Source: an uncultured Erysipelotrichaceae bacterium (GTDB lineage Bacteria > Bacillota_I > Bacilli_A > RF39 > UBA660). Taken from it: DNA of 24,855 nt. The position numbers and the translations under genes were made by a program. A model generated the notes under the pieces. That model worked only from the letters and a program-made list of their open reading frames with translations, searched no databases and was not told where the DNA came from. The stretch is taken from contig CACZQD010000062.1 of the NCBI GenBank assembly GCA_902783215.1, forward strand, positions 1 to 24,855. Direction: 5' to 3'. Of the stretch, positions 24,408 through 24,855 are shown in pieces; position 1 is the first letter of the stretch, and each line of letters begins with the position of its first letter.

Positions 24408-24434
24408 AAATACAGAAGATAAGATCTGTATTTA
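24407..24434 (+). repeat. inverted repeat over the -10 box and transcription start
   Basis: Arms TAAATACAGA (24407-24416) and TCTGTATTTA (24425-24434) pair over 10 bp with an 8-base gap, followed by six T. As the left arm begins at the last base of the -10 box, most of it lies before or at the predicted start of transcription, so the hairpin would not form fully in this transcript. An operator for a dimeric regulator is the better guess; a terminator for read-through from upstream is the alternative. Confidence 0.6.
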
Positions 24435-24477
24435 TTTTTTAATATAAGAGTTTTATCATTCTTTGAGGTGATATAAA

Positions 24478-24855
24478 GTGTTGAGTAATAAATCAAGTAA
24501 GATAATAACAGTATCTATAATAGCTTTAGCAGTAATATCTTTAATTGGCCTTATTTATGCAGCCTTTACAGGACAATTATTTGTAAATAGTGGGGATGTT
24601 GTAAGTAGAAAATCTAATTGGGATATCCATTTTGAAAATGTATCAAATCTAAATCCAACAGGATCAGCAAAAGTATTAAATAATCATCATCCTAAAGTAA
24701 ATGAAAATAATCCAACAGAAATAGATGATTATGAAGCTTCATTAACAAGTCCAGGAGATACAATATCGTTTACCTTTGATATTGTAAACGATGGTAATTA
24801 TGATGCTTTAATAACAAGTGTAGATGTAGATACACCTGAATGCGATGTAAATGGA
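24478..24855 (+). CDS. TasA/camelysin-like surface protein, N-terminal part (3' truncated)
   Basis: 126 residues visible from a GTG start at 24478, 5 bases after GAGGTGAT; a TTG one codon later is possible. It opens with a basic N-terminus and a hydrophobic helix (about 9-31, ending LIGLIYAAFTG), then RKSNWDIHFENVSN, DDYEASLTSPGDT and FTFDIVNDGNYDALITS. This is the SipW-type signal and beta-sandwich layout of TasA/CalY matrix proteins. It is clearly paralogous to residues about 284-410 of the protein at 12731 (shared RKSN.DI.F.NVS, DYEA.L..P.D.I.FTFDIVNDG.YDA), but lacks that protein's 280-residue cytoplasmic domain. It is expected on the cell surface, anchored or processed. No SipW-like peptidase is in the window. 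The rest lies beyond the window edge. Confidence 0.8.
   Translation, partial: MLSNKSSKIITVSIIALAVISLIGLIYAAFTGQLFVNSGDVVSRKSNWDIHFENVSNLNPTGSAKVLNNHHPKVNENNPTEIDDYEASLTSPGDTISFTFDIVNDGNYDALITSVDVDTPECDVNG

Overview
The window is AT-rich (I judge well under 35% GC by eye, not counted) and reads as a chromosomal segment of a low-GC Bacillota, most like an uncultured gut Bacilli or Mycoplasmatota-related lineage. Signs of this are strong AGGAGG/GGTGAT ribosome binding sites, frequent extended -10 promoters (TGnTATAAT), short U-tailed terminators, and Firmicutes gene families (PcrA, DUF1292, DUF2624 beside endonuclease IV, EF-P with Lys32). Tryptophan is encoded by TGG throughout, so the code is standard. 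Of 24 visible stops, 13 are TAA, 10 TAG and only one TGA.

Layout. 1-4060: end of an FtsX/MacB-like permease, then two half-size ABC exporters forming a heterodimer with complementary degenerate ATP sites. 4082-5356: a monocistronic membrane protein with six 29-residue Pro/Gln repeats. 5364-9028: pcrA, a small membrane protein, nfo (endonuclease IV) and a convergent DUF2624 gene. 9090-12590: a class B penicillin-binding protein, rpmG, efp and convergent clpP. 12679-15043: a large membrane-anchored protein with a TasA/camelysin-like extracellular domain. 15081-19686: a closely spaced set of nucleoside kinase, gap, DUF1292 protein, a basic amphipathic-helix protein and an alpha/beta hydrolase. 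19695-23851: queA, a metallopeptidase, miaA and an SGNH-like hydrolase, joining two tRNA-modification genes to two uncharacterised hydrolases. 23850-24328: a decayed YafQ/RelB-type toxin-antitoxin pair on the minus strand. 24376-24855: a promoter with a ten-G tract in its spacer, driving a second TasA-like surface protein that runs off the window.

Most of the window is housekeeping: cell wall, translation, proteolysis, DNA repair, glycolysis and tRNA modification. The accessory interest is at the right end. A G10 run between TTGACA and TATAAT, in otherwise AT-rich DNA, is the classic architecture of a slipped-strand, phase-variable promoter. It precedes a surface protein paralogous to the one at 12731-15043. 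Next to it the toxin gene is broken by one extra base in an A8 run, and the antitoxin lacks the start of its DNA-binding domain. I saw no tRNA, rRNA, CRISPR array, transposase or phage gene.
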